Shown: positions 46,213 to 55,706 of the stretch, piece by piece
Position numbering within the stretch: position 1 is the stretch's first letter
Layout: each line of letters begins with the position of its first letter
From: Streptomyces sp. NBC_00390
Lineage (GTDB): Bacteria; Actinomycetota; Actinomycetes; Streptomycetales; Streptomycetaceae
DNA length: 64,000 bases
Direction: 5' to 3'
Assembly (NCBI RefSeq): GCF_036057275.1
Contig: NZ_CP107945.1
Span: forward strand, 310,001 to 374,000
Program-made: the position numbers and the translations under genes
Notes under the pieces: generated by a model
What the model was told of the DNA's origin: nothing
The model's database searches: none
What the model saw: only the letters and a program-made list of their open reading frames with translations

Positions 46213-46956
46213 GGCGCTCCTCCCGTAGGGCGGGTGAACACTGCGGAGGGGATCGGACTCTCAACTCTGTAGCGAGCGTTCCATACGGAGATACGGATGT
46301 CCATGGAGCGTACGGAGCAGGGTGGTTGGGATTCGCCGCCCGCCAGGTCCACGCGCCGACCCCGGTGGAATCGCTGCGTCGTGGCGGCCAGGTCCCTGAT
46401 CCACGGTCCGGGCACGTGCTGCAGGGACTGTCGGCATCCCTGCCGGGACGGCCGGGAGCGCCCGCACCGCCGATCCGTGTCGTTCGGTGGGCGGGAGGCG
46501 GAGGGAGAGTCGGGGTACACACCAGGACACAGCGATCCCGCGGTACGGATGTCCGCAACGCGAAGACGGCGGCTCCCGGGACTCGGCCGGAGGGGTCGCG
46601 GCGTACGGGCAATGCGGTTCGGGAAGTACTCCGCGGACCGGCACTTTCCTCGGTGCGGCACTTGACCTCGCCGCCGGAGCGCCCCCAAGCCTCCGTCATA
46701 CCGGACGTAACGGACAGTTACCAGGTGGTAGCACCTTGTTGAACTCCATTTGTTCCCGTACGGCGCTTGAAGCCTCCCCTCCGACCCAGGAGGATCAGGC
46801 ACTCCAGCGCCCCTGGAAGGACGCGAGTGATCCCTGGCATCACCGAACCACGGTGCTGCGTCCGGCCCGGCCAATCGCAATCCGATGGCCTCAGAGCCGG
46901 CTTCTGCCTGCCTCGCTTCCTCCGGGCCTGCCGCACTCCCCTTTCATGAGGACCTG
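46213..46956. other. 744-bp intergenic region
   Basis: It lies between the divergent P450 and conservon genes and must carry both promoters. The open frames within show no family motif. The stretch 46680-46800 is lower in GC than its surroundings, as expected of a promoter region. Confidence 0.4.
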
Positions 46957-48345
46957 ATGACACAACACATACCGGAGGGGGTGTTCTGGTGCCTTGTCGC
47001 GGTCTCGCTAGCCGGACTGTTGCTGCTGGTACGCCAGTACCGGATCACCGTCACCCTGCGCCGTCGACTGACGATCCACGAAGCCGGCCTGCTTGCCCGT
47101 GAGGAGGAGGTTCGACACCTCACCGAAGTCCGGCTCCCTGGCCTGGCCGAGGCATCCCGCCGGCCCGCGCCGGTGCCCGGACCGCTCGACACGGATCTCG
47201 CGGGCACGGCGTACGGGAAGGACCTGCAGAAGATCGTCGAGCAGTTCACCGATGCTGCCGAGGCCGCACAGTCCCGGGCGGACACGTCGGCGAAGGCAAC
47301 GCTGAGGGCGGCGATGCGCGCCCTGCAGGCCCTGGCGAACGAGCAGCAGCTCTCGATCTCGGACATGCAGGAACGGCACGACAACCCGGACGTGCTCCAC
47401 GACCTCCTGGAGATCGACCACGCCAACGCGCAGTTCGGCCGCAGGGCACAGGCCATCGCCGTGCTCTGCGGATCATGGCCCGGACGGCAGCGGGCCGCGT
47501 CACCACTTGTCGACGTCGTACGAGGGGCGACGTCGAGGATCCGGGACTACCGGCGCGTCAACGTGCACTCCCGGGTCGACATGGACGTGGTGAGCCGAGC
47601 CGTCGAGCCGGTCGTCCTCGCGGTTGCCGAGCTGCTGGACAACGCGGCGCGGCACTCTCAGCCCAACACCTCTGTCGAGGTCGGCATCCAGCCTGCCCAC
47701 AACGGCGTCAGCATCGTCGTCGACGACGCCGGCGTGGGCATGGAGGCGCTCGAGACCGAGGAGGCCGCGCGGCGGTTGTCCGGCCAGGAACACATCGACA
47801 TCAACCGGCTCAGCGACCCGCCGCAGTTCGGATTCGCCCTCATCGGCGTACTCGCCGCCCGGTACGGATTCACCGTCTCGGTCGACTCGCAGTCCCCGTA
47901 CGGCGGTGTGCGGGCCGTGCTCTTCCTCCCGAACGCGCTCATCAACCGCGTGCGTTTCACAGGCCCGCCGATCCCCCTGCAGGGGGCGAGCACGCCGGGC
48001 GCCCCGCAGCCGGTCTCCCTTGGCGCACCCGAGGCCCCTGCCGTCAGGGACACAGCAGCCCAACCGGGTTCCGTCACGTCCCCCGTCCTCCCCCGTCCGG
48101 CTGTCGAGTCGTCAGCCGTCCCCGAAGCGGAGGCAGCGCGGTCGTCCACCGTGGGAGGCCTGCCCAAGCGCCGCCGACGCACGGCGCAGCACGAAGCAGC
48201 CGTCGACCCCGCGACCCCGACCCCCTCCGCTCCCTCGCTGGTCCGCCCCGCGGCCGAGACCGCCTCCCGCATGAGCGCGTTCGCCCGAGGCACCCGCTCC
48301 GGCCGCGATGCCCACCCCGACAGCGAAGGGACCTCCCAGGAATGA
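46957..48345 (+). CDS. cvnA: Conservon sensor kinase-like protein (CvnA)
   Basis: The product is 462 residues, ATG 46957 after GAGGA. One N-terminal helix (VFWCLVAVSLAGLLLLV) precedes a coiled-coil and dimerisation region, and then a HATPase domain (AELLDNAARHSQPNTSVEV; VVDDAGVGMEALE; GFALIGVLAARYGFTVSV). The phospho-acceptor His region is atypical, as usual in CvnA. A long Pro/Ser-rich C-terminal tail follows. It is the first gene of cvnABCDE, which forms a membrane-associated complex likened to eukaryotic G-protein signalling. Confidence 0.9.
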   Translation: MTQHIPEGVFWCLVAVSLAGLLLLVRQYRITVTLRRRLTIHEAGLLAREEEVRHLTEVRLPGLAEASRRPAPVPGPLDTDLAGTAYGKDLQKIVEQFTDAAEAAQSRADTSAKATLRAAMRALQALANEQQLSISDMQERHDNPDVLHDLLEIDHANAQFGRRAQAIAVLCGSWPGRQRAASPLVDVVRGATSRIRDYRRVNVHSRVDMDVVSRAVEPVVLAVAELLDNAARHSQPNTSVEVGIQPAHNGVSIVVDDAGVGMEALETEEAARRLSGQEHIDINRLSDPPQFGFALIGVLAARYGFTVSVDSQSPYGGVRAVLFLPNALINRVRFTGPPIPLQGASTPGAPQPVSLGAPEAPAVRDTAAQPGSVTSPVLPRPAVESSAVPEAEAARSSTVGGLPKRRRRTAQHEAAVDPATPTPSAPSLVRPAAETASRMSAFARGTRSGRDAHPDSEGTSQE

Positions 48346-48776
48346 CCGGCCACATGACCAATGAACTCGGATGGATGCTCGACGAGGTCCTGAAGGTCCC
48401 GGAAGCCCGCCACGCGATCCTGCTCTCCGCGGACGGCATGCTCCGCGCCCACTCCCAGGGCATCAAGCGTGACGAGGCCGAACGGCAGGCGGCGGCGTTG
48501 TCCGGACTGCAGTCGATCAGTCGCAGTACCGCCGAGTTCTGCTCGCAGGAGACCTCGCCCTGGCAGCAGACACTGGTCGAATTCGTCGACGGGTACGTCT
48601 TCCTGGTGGCCGCCGGCGCGGGCGCCTATCTGGCGGTCTCCGCCGGCCAGGACGTCGACATGGAAGCCGTCACCTACAGCATGCACAAGCTGGTCGACCG
48701 GCTGGGCAAGGAGCTGACCAGTCCGCCGCGGCAGAACTCCGCCCCCGGCATGGCTGACGACTCAGGTACGGCATGA
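48342..48776 (+). CDS. cvnB: Conservon roadblock/LC7 protein (CvnB)
   Basis: The product is 144 residues, overlapping cvnA by ATGA; ATG 48354 is an alternative start. The roadblock fold opens with ELGWMLDEVLKVPEARHAIL and LLSADGMLRAHS and continues GYVFLVAAGAGAYLAVSA. Such proteins act as regulatory partners of small GTPases, here of CvnD. It is overlapped by cvnC. Confidence 0.92.
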   Translation: MTGHMTNELGWMLDEVLKVPEARHAILLSADGMLRAHSQGIKRDEAERQAAALSGLQSISRSTAEFCSQETSPWQQTLVEFVDGYVFLVAAGAGAYLAVSAGQDVDMEAVTYSMHKLVDRLGKELTSPPRQNSAPGMADDSGTA

Positions 48777-49135
48777 CCCCGCCACGCCCCCGGCGTGACA
48801 GAGGACTCGTGCGGCCCTACGTCGTCACACAGGGCCGCGCTCATCCGACGCGCAACACCCTGGACATCGTGACGCTGGTGACGGCTGTGTACAACCGTCC
48901 CCTGCACGGGCTGAGTCCGGAGAAACGCGGTGTCATGGAACTGTGCCGAGGAGGAGCGCTGTCGGTCGCCGAAGTGGCCGGCCACCTCACTCTGCCGATG
49001 AGCGTCACCAAAGTCCTGCTCAGCGACCTCATCGACAGCGGTCATGTCGTCGCCCGGCCTCCCGTCCCCAAAGCGCAACTGCCCGACGCCCGACTCCTGC
49101 AGGAGGTCCTGGATGGGCTCCGCTCCCGTTTCTGA
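48773..49135 (+). CDS. cvnC: Conservon DUF742 protein (CvnC)
   Basis: The product is 120 residues with the DUF742 pattern: LVRPYVVTQGR near the start, LDIVTLVTAV, then a winged-helix-like LSVAEVAGHLTLPMSVTKVL and LLQEVLDGLRSRF at the end. It overlaps cvnB by ATGA and cvnD by 23 bases. It probably bridges CvnA/CvnB to the GTPase; no enzymatic motif is present. Confidence 0.92.
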   Translation: MTPPRPRRDRGLVRPYVVTQGRAHPTRNTLDIVTLVTAVYNRPLHGLSPEKRGVMELCRGGALSVAEVAGHLTLPMSVTKVLLSDLIDSGHVVARPPVPKAQLPDARLLQEVLDGLRSRF

Positions 49136-49712
49136 ACCGGTCTACGTCGCGGACACGGTCACCACCGCGGTCAAGATCCTCGTCGTCGGCCACTTCGCCG
49201 TCGGCAAGACCACCTTTGTCGGAACACTCTCCGAGATCCGGCCGCTGCGCACCGAAGAGACGATGACGCAGGCAAGCGAACTCGTCGACGACCTTGAGGG
49301 GACCCCCGACAAGACCACGACGACCGTGGCCATGGACTTCGGACGCCTCACCCTCAGTGAGTCCCTGGTGCTGTACCTCTTCGGCGCCCCCGGTCAGAAG
49401 CGCTTCACCCAACTGTGGCAGGACATGCTGTGCGGAGCGCTCGGCGCACTGGTGCTGACGGACACCCGAAGGCTCGACCAGTCCTTCGACATCATGGGTC
49501 TGCTGGAAGAGCACGGTATGCCGTACGCGGTCGCCGTCAACCAGTTCGACGGCGCGCCGCCCTTCCCCGAGGCAGAGATCCGCGAGGCTCTCGACCTGCT
49601 CCCGGAAACCCCTCTGGTCACCTGCGACGCGCGGGAACCCACGTCCTCCGCCAAAGCGCTGATCTCCCTCATCGAGTATCTCCAGACCCGCACGCCTCAG
49701 GAGCAACAATGA
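49113..49712 (+). CDS. cvnD: Conservon Ras-like GTPase (CvnD)
   Basis: The product is 199 residues, ATG 49113 with AGGAGG at 49101-49106. G1 is VVGHFAVGKTTFVGTLS, G2 lies around TTTTVAMDFG, G3 is LFGAPGQKRF (the Ras DxxG Asp is replaced by Ala-Pro-Gly, as in this family), and G4 is AVNQFD. It should bind and hydrolyse GTP under control of the roadblock protein. Confidence 0.92.
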   Translation: MGSAPVSEPVYVADTVTTAVKILVVGHFAVGKTTFVGTLSEIRPLRTEETMTQASELVDDLEGTPDKTTTTVAMDFGRLTLSESLVLYLFGAPGQKRFTQLWQDMLCGALGALVLTDTRRLDQSFDIMGLLEEHGMPYAVAVNQFDGAPPFPEAEIREALDLLPETPLVTCDAREPTSSAKALISLIEYLQTRTPQEQQ

Positions 49713-51115
49713 CAACACCCCTGCCCGTGGGTGACGCGGTACCTCCTCCCGGCTGCCCTGCGCATGCCGGCAACGGTGCGGTCGAGCGCCTGTACGGCCC
49801 GGAGTTCGCCGCCGACCCATTGGCGTCGTACACCCGCCTGCGCGCCCATGGCTCCGTCGCACCCGTGGAAATGGCACCCGGCGTACACGCCGCTCTGGTC
49901 ACCGGCTACGGGCCCGCTCTGGAGGTGCTGCGCAGTCCGGAGCGCTTCTCCAAGGACCCGCGCCGCTGGCGGGCCCTCGCCGACGGGACGGTGCCGGCGG
50001 ACAGCCCGGTCGTGCCGATGATGATGTACCGGCCGAACGCCCTGTGGGCCGACGGGGACGAGCACCGACGGCTGCGAGGCGCCATCACCGATAGCCTCGG
50101 CCGCCTGGATCCCAACGCGCTCAAGGGTTATGTGGAGCACAGCGCGGACACCCTCATCGACCGGATCGGGCCCAAGGGACGAGCGGATCTGCTGGGCGAG
50201 TACGGTGCCGTCCTGCCCCTGCTGGTCTTCAACCAGCTCTTCGGCTGCCCGCCCGGCATCGGGGACAAGCTGGTCGAGGGGATGTCCGGGATCTTCGACG
50301 CCGACACCGACTCCGAGAAGGCGAACGCGGTGCTGACCGAGGGCGTCGCCGAGCTGGTCGCACTCAAGAGGGACCAACCGGGGCAGGACGTGACGTCCTG
50401 GATGATGGCCCACCCGGCCGGGCTCACCGACGAGGAGATGATGCATCAGCTGGTCCTCCTCATGGGCGCAGGCACCGAGCCCCAGCAGAACCTGATCTGC
50501 AACGGGCTACGGCTGCTGCTGTCCGACGACCGGTTCGCGGGTGATCTCGCCGGCGGCAGCATGCCCGTCGAGGACGCCATCGACGAGGTGCTCTGGAGCG
50601 ACCCGCCGATAGCGAACTACGCCGTCCACTATCCGCGCCACGACCTGGAGCTCGACGGAACCCTCGTGCGCGAGGGCGAGCCGATTGTGATCAGCCTGGC
50701 CGCCGCGAACACCGATCCCGGACTCGCCGGCGACCGCCGGGCGGGCAACCGCGCGCACCTCGCGTGGAGCGCGGGCCCCCACACCTGTCCCGCGAAAGGC
50801 CCCGCCCGGTCAATCGCCGCGGTCGCCCTGGAGAAGCTCCTCGACCGGCTCCCCGACATTGAACTGGAGGTGCCTGTCGAGGAGTTGGAGTGGCGGCAGG
50901 GACCCTTCCACCGGGCTCTGGCCGCCCTGCCCGTCCGCTTCCCGCCGATCGGCCCCGCCGACCGGACTGCTGCGGAAAGCGATTGGATCACGGATCCGGT
51001 CCTGTCGGCATCGATCGCTCCGGCACCGACGTCCACAGCGAGGGAACCCGGATCCGCGAACGTGGCCCGGCAGAGCTGGTGGAGCTCCCTGGCGAGGTGG
51101 TGGCAGCGGCGATGA
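49709..51115 (+). CDS. cvnE: Conservon cytochrome P450 (CvnE)
   Basis: The product is 468 residues, overlapping cvnD by ATGA. It keeps a P450 fold with ExxR-like DEVLWSDPPI and a heme-ligand Cys in WSAGPHTCPAKGPAR, where FGxGxHxC is changed to WSAGPHTC. The I-helix reads LMGAGTEPQQNLI rather than AGxET. Such divergent P450s are the usual fifth gene of conservons. Its physiological substrate is unknown. A ~70-residue C-terminal extension beyond the core is Pro/Ser-rich. Confidence 0.88.
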   Translation: MTTPLPVGDAVPPPGCPAHAGNGAVERLYGPEFAADPLASYTRLRAHGSVAPVEMAPGVHAALVTGYGPALEVLRSPERFSKDPRRWRALADGTVPADSPVVPMMMYRPNALWADGDEHRRLRGAITDSLGRLDPNALKGYVEHSADTLIDRIGPKGRADLLGEYGAVLPLLVFNQLFGCPPGIGDKLVEGMSGIFDADTDSEKANAVLTEGVAELVALKRDQPGQDVTSWMMAHPAGLTDEEMMHQLVLLMGAGTEPQQNLICNGLRLLLSDDRFAGDLAGGSMPVEDAIDEVLWSDPPIANYAVHYPRHDLELDGTLVREGEPIVISLAAANTDPGLAGDRRAGNRAHLAWSAGPHTCPAKGPARSIAAVALEKLLDRLPDIELEVPVEELEWRQGPFHRALAALPVRFPPIGPADRTAAESDWITDPVLSASIAPAPTSTAREPGSANVARQSWWSSLARWWQRR

Positions 51116-51537
<422 letters not shown>

Positions 51538-51720
51538 CATGCGGACAAGGCTTACGGAATCCCTGAGCTGCGCAGATGGCTGCGGGGGCGACATCGGCGT
51601 CCGTGCCGCCTCAAGGGCGGTGAGCCCGGACAAGACTCGGGCCGTCGCAGGCAGGTCGGCGAACGGACGATCCCTGCCTTCCCGGCAACCGCAGGGCGCT
51701 GCCCGGCAATCCTCGGCCTC
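51538..51720 (+). pseudogene. IS5-type transposase remnant
   Basis: HADKAYGIPELRRWLRGRH followed in another frame by IGVR matches the second catalytic-Asp region of IS5/IS1031-like transposases. Similarity is then lost, apart from a possible RRQVGERTI echo of the final block. Too degraded for a sure assignment. From 51721 to 52071 only the promoter region of the esterase is expected. Confidence 0.4.
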
Positions 51721-52071
51721 GCCGACCCCCCACGCTGTCGGTCACCGGCAGATGTGAGCCCCGCGAGGCAGCCGCTCGGCACCCCGGGCCGGTGACGACG
51801 CCTTTCAAGCCGTCGCGCCGCCGTTCCCTCGTCAGTTGTGTAGACAGCACCGCCCCTGAATGGAACGCTCGCTACAGAACAACGTAGTTGGCGCCGCTGC
51901 CCCGCGCGCCGGGCAGCCCGGTGCCACCGTCCAGATGGCGGCGTCTGTCACATCGGCGCGTACGAACCAGACGCGGTTGGCACCCCGGAGCCGCCCGCGA
52001 CGTGCGGCAGCCGGACGTGGCCCCGCCGTGCCTTCCTTCGCCGAAGCAGACGGACCAACTGAAGGAGACCG

Positions 52072-53709
52072 ATGAGATTCCGTGACGTACGCCGTACGGT
52101 TGCCCGCGCCGCGACCGTCGGCGCCGTACTGCTGCTGTCGTTCAGTGCGCCCCAAGCGGCCTCCCCCGACTCCGGGGGAGACGCGCTTGTCGTCCGCACC
52201 GCGCACGGCACGGTCCGGGGCAAGAACGGTCCCGACGGCGGCCGGGTGTTCCAGGGCATCCCCTTCGCCGCCGCACCGACGGGGGAGTTACGCTGGCGCC
52301 CGCCCCGGCCGTCCGCATCATGGTCCGGCGTGCGGGCCACCGCACCGGCCAGTCCCTGCCCCCAACTGCCCCTGACGCTGCTCCCGGACGGCGGGCCGGT
52401 CCTGCCGGGTGACTCCAACCGCACCGGCAGCACCTCGGAGGACTGCCTGTACCTCAATGTGTGGACCCCGCCCGGCGCCGACGGCAGAAAGCTGCCGGTG
52501 CTGGTGTGGCTGCACGGCGGCGGCAACGTCTACGGCGCCGGCAGCGACTACAACGGTGCGGCGCTGGCCGGCCGGGGCGTGGTCGTCGTCACCGTCAACT
52601 ACCGTCTCGGGGCACTGGGGTTCCTCGCCCACCCCGCCCTGTCCACCGAGAGCACCGACCATGCATCGGGCGACTACGGCCTGATGGACCAGCAGGCCGC
52701 GCTGCGCTGGGTACGGCGCAACATCGGTGCCTTCGGCGGCGACCGCACCAGGGTCACACTCGGCGGTCAGTCCGCCGGGTCCGTCGACACCTGCCTCCAC
52801 ATCGCCTCGCCGACCGCCCAAGGCCTGTTCCACCGGGCCGTCCAGCAGAGCGGCAGCTGCCTCTCCGAAGGCGCGCTCGACCCGCTCACCCTGGCCGCGG
52901 CCGAGAGGAGGGGGCAGAGCTTCGCGGCCTCGGTCGGCTGCACCGACCCGTCGAACGTCCCGGCCTGCCTGCGCGCCGTACCCGCCGCGGAGCTCATCCG
53001 CGGCGCCCCTGCGGCGGTGTCCCTGTGGACACCGAACACCGGACCGGCCGTCCTTCCGGTCCCACCGCGCAGGGCATGGGCCGAGGGGCGGGTGAACGCG
53101 GTCCCGACGCTGAGCGGCAGCACCCATGACGAGTACCGGTACTTCACGGCGCTCAACGTGGACCTGCTCGGCGGTGGGCCCCTCACACCGCAGACCTATG
53201 CCGCCCTGATCAAGCTGCAGCACCCTGCTCGGGCAGCCGCCGTTCTCGGCACCTACCCTGCGTCCGCCTACGCCTCGCCGAACCTGGCCTACTCCGCTGT
53301 CGGCACCGACCAGCGCTTCGCCTGCCCGGCGCGTGCCGACGGCCGCCTGTACAGCGGCAGGGTGCCCGTCTACGCCTATGAGTTCAACGATCCCCAGGCG
53401 CCTGCGTTCATCCCGGCGCCGTACACACCGCAGGGCGCGTTCCACGCCGCGGAGCTGGCCTATCTGTTCCCGATGAAAGCCCTGCCTCTCACCACCCCGG
53501 CACAGCGCCGGCTGTCCGCCACGATGACCGGCTACTGGGCCAGATTCGCCGCCACCGGCAACCCCAACGGGCCCGGCACCCCCGTCTGGCCGCGATACAG
53601 CGCCGACCGTGACCGCATCCAGGTTCTGGCTCCGGACCGGACCGCTCCTACCAACGGTTTCGCGGCCGACCACCGCTGCGCGTTCTGGCAGCCCGCCGAC
53701 ACTTCCTGA
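52072..53709 (+). CDS. Secreted type-B carboxylesterase
   Basis: The product is 545 residues, ATG 52072 after GAAGGAG. A signal peptide (about residues 1-31) ends at APQAA. The carboxylesterase signatures are FQGIPFAAAPTG, EDCLYLNVWTP, the oxyanion WLHGGGN, and the nucleophile elbow GGQSAGS with Ser234. The acid and His residues are expected near STHDEYRYF and GAFHAAEL. It hydrolyses carboxylic esters outside the cell. The divergently facing TetR gene ends nearby; regulation is not evident. Confidence 0.9.
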   Translation: MRFRDVRRTVARAATVGAVLLLSFSAPQAASPDSGGDALVVRTAHGTVRGKNGPDGGRVFQGIPFAAAPTGELRWRPPRPSASWSGVRATAPASPCPQLPLTLLPDGGPVLPGDSNRTGSTSEDCLYLNVWTPPGADGRKLPVLVWLHGGGNVYGAGSDYNGAALAGRGVVVVTVNYRLGALGFLAHPALSTESTDHASGDYGLMDQQAALRWVRRNIGAFGGDRTRVTLGGQSAGSVDTCLHIASPTAQGLFHRAVQQSGSCLSEGALDPLTLAAAERRGQSFAASVGCTDPSNVPACLRAVPAAELIRGAPAAVSLWTPNTGPAVLPVPPRRAWAEGRVNAVPTLSGSTHDEYRYFTALNVDLLGGGPLTPQTYAALIKLQHPARAAAVLGTYPASAYASPNLAYSAVGTDQRFACPARADGRLYSGRVPVYAYEFNDPQAPAFIPAPYTPQGAFHAAELAYLFPMKALPLTTPAQRRLSATMTGYWARFAATGNPNGPGTPVWPRYSADRDRIQVLAPDRTAPTNGFAADHRCAFWQPADTS

Positions 53710-53762
53710 CGACTGCCCCGGCGCTCCGCGGAGCAGGCCCACCACCGTCGCATGGCAGCTCT

Positions 53763-54410
53763 TCAGGACACATCCGGGGCGCGTCCCGCCGAGCGGGAAC
53801 TGCCCACGGGAACGCCGTGGTGGGCCGCCAGGGCAAGCAACGCGACGCGCAGCGGCTCGATCTCCAAGGAAGTGGCGGGCTCGAACCAACGGGCCACGGC
53901 GGTTCCGCTCGCCGTTCTGAGGGTGAAGCGGGCGAGTTGGTCCGACACTTCGGGGCGACCGCCCAGGTCGAAGACGACGCTCAGGGAGTCCTGGGCCCAC
54001 GCCAACAGCGCGTCGCGGTAGTGGCGCAGCTCGGCGAGGGCCGCCGTACTGGCGTCCTGCCGCAGCATGCCGACCGCGAGCAGCAGCTTCAAGCTGTGCG
54101 GGTGGCGCTGGAAGCTCTCCCCGACCGATCCGAGGAAGGTGTCCAGCCTGTGCCGTACATCCGCACCGGGCACGTCGACCGGAGGCAGGGCGGCCAGCAA
54201 GGCGATTCTTGCGCGTTCGAGCACCGCGACGTAGATGCCGTCCTTGCTTCCGAAGTGCCAGTAAAGGGAACTGGCGGGGAGTCCGCAGGCGGCGGAGATC
54301 ATCGATATGGACGTGGCGGCGTAACCGTGCTGGGACATCAGCTCAGTTGCGGTGTCGAGAATCGCGTCGTGGGACCGCGTGCCGCGGTCACGGGCCGATG
54401 CCTCTGTCAT
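53763..54410 (-). CDS. TetR-family transcriptional regulator
   Basis: The product is 215 residues. The helix-turn-helix is ATSISMISAACGLPASSLYW followed by HFGSKDGIY, typical TetR/AcrR. The C-terminal ligand domain is TetR_C-like and unassigned. It converges with the esterase gene, so regulation of that gene is not obvious from layout. No operator could be picked with confidence. Confidence 0.88.
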   Translation of the reverse strand: MTEASARDRGTRSHDAILDTATELMSQHGYAATSISMISAACGLPASSLYWHFGSKDGIYVAVLERARIALLAALPPVDVPGADVRHRLDTFLGSVGESFQRHPHSLKLLLAVGMLRQDASTAALAELRHYRDALLAWAQDSLSVVFDLGGRPEVSDQLARFTLRTASGTAVARWFEPATSLEIEPLRVALLALAAHHGVPVGSSRSAGRAPDVS

Positions 54411-54732
54411 GCGCCCGACTCTAGATCAGCCGACCGGCCGAGCACAGCGGTTCAGAGGAATCATCCCAGGTCAGAACGCCTGGCCCGGTCGCAGGGTCCG
54501 CCATATCCGGTCGGGCCGGATCCTGGCGGCCCGGGCAAGGTCCAGGTGGTACCTGCTGTACAGCCGGCGACACGCGGTCTTCGCCGACCGGTCCGATCAC
54601 CGCGTGAGGATCGGGCCGCCGTCGATGTGAACTCCTGGTCGCTGAGCCTGAATCCACCGATGGCCAAGAAGGGTGGTCTACGCCTCCCCAGTCAACCGGC
54701 CCTTCGGGCGGTAATCGATCTTCACCCGAGAA
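54411..54732. other. 322-bp region upstream of TetR
   Basis: It holds the TetR promoter. No gene is recognised. Confidence 0.35.
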
Positions 54733-54900
54733 GTGGGGGTGCAAAGTGGCCCGTTCCGGCCGCCGACCTGGACGAAGGCCGCGCGGATCGGGTTGGTCGA
54801 GCTGGAGATCACCGACACCTGCAACCTGCGGTGCTCGCACTGCTGCACCGAATCCAGTCCGCAGACCCCGGCAGGCTCGATGACGCGCGAGGCGTTCTGC
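54733..54900 (+). pseudogene. Radical SAM maturase N-terminal remnant
   Basis: The frame reads LVELEITDTCNLRCSHCCTE then SSPQTPAGSMTREAF. The CxxxCxxC cluster-binding motif (CNLRCSHC) is complete and the GSMT block matches peptide-modifying radical SAM/SPASM enzymes. After about 54900 the similarity ends abruptly. No precursor peptide gene is visible nearby. Confidence 0.6.
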
Positions 54901-55034
54901 CCCGGCGGCCGGGGCAGAACGCCACCAGCCGTTGTGGGATCGTGGGCAGTCCCGGCTTCGCAGGTGGGAGGCCCTGGCGTGGGATCGCTGACCGAGACCT
55001 CCATCGTGGAGGTCGTGGTCAGACCTCGAGCGGT

Positions 55035-55330
55035 TCAGCAGCCGGGGCCGGTAACGGGGTTGGCGCAGATGTTGTTCCCCGTACCACCGTCGTTGGTGTT
55101 GGTGCCGGCCTGGCCGTTGAGGATGTCGTTCCCGGCCTCACCCGCGAGCGTGTCGTCACCGTCGCCACCCAGGAGGACGTCGGTCCGTCCCCTCCTTCCA
55201 TACGGTCATCGCCTGTACCACCCCGTAGTACGTCGTTGCCCGTACCTCCGCACACCAGGTCGTTCCCGCCGGCGCCATTGACCACGTCGTTCCCGCCCAG
55301 ATAGCAGGAGAACATCCGCGAGATGCAGTC
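55035..55330 (-). pseudogene. RTX/calcium-binding repeat protein remnant
   Basis: Minus strand: GGNDVVNGAGGNDLVCGGTG and GDDRMEGGDG in one frame, then TDVLLGGDGDDTLAGEAGND and ANPVTGPGC with stop 55035-55037 in another. These are GGxGxDxUx nonapeptide repeats that bind Ca2+, with the Cys-containing end common in Streptomyces extracellular proteins. A one-base shift at about 55190 breaks the frame, and the N-terminus and signal peptide are missing beyond the IS1380 fragment. Confidence 0.7.
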
Positions 55331-55345
55331 TTCCCATGCCGCTTC

Positions 55346-55522
55346 GGCGGTGTCCGCCGCGTTCGATGACACGCATCTGATCGCGCAGGCCGGCTGCTGC
55401 CGGTGCTGCGGCTGGCCGAGCGGTGGGGGCTGTCGCGGCTGGTGGCGGAGAAGGTGAAGCTGGCCGCGGCGAAGAACGGGGCGGCGGCGGACGCCAAGGT
55501 CGCCGTAGCCTGCTTGAGATAG
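55346..55522 (+). pseudogene. IS1380-type transposase N-terminal remnant
   Basis: VSAAFDDTHLIAQAG in one frame and LLPVLRLAERWGLSRLVAEK with VKLAAAKNGA in the next form the start of IS1380-family transposases. A small frameshift lies at about 55412. It stops at a TAG at about 55520. Confidence 0.6.
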
Positions 55523-55700
55523 CCGAAGTCCTCGCGCAGACGGCGGTTCTCTCGCCGCAGCGCGGCCAGTTCCTCAGGTTCACCGCTGGTCAGCCCGTCG
55601 TGCTCGCCGCGTCGGCCTCGGCCTGCTTCACTCGGGCGCGCACCGTGGTCCTGGTCAGATCGAAGCCCTTGGCGATCTGACCGACCGAGCGGCTCGGTGA
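55490..55700 (-). pseudogene. IS3-type OrfA remnant
   Basis: EPEELAALRRENRRLREDFG followed by YLKQATATLAS is the leucine-zipper C-terminus of IS3 OrfA. Upstream, on the same strand, an HTH-like stretch (DRQGLRSDQDHGAR in a shifted frame) is decayed. It abuts the IS1380 fragment. Confidence 0.55.
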
Positions 55701-55706
55701 TGCCCG

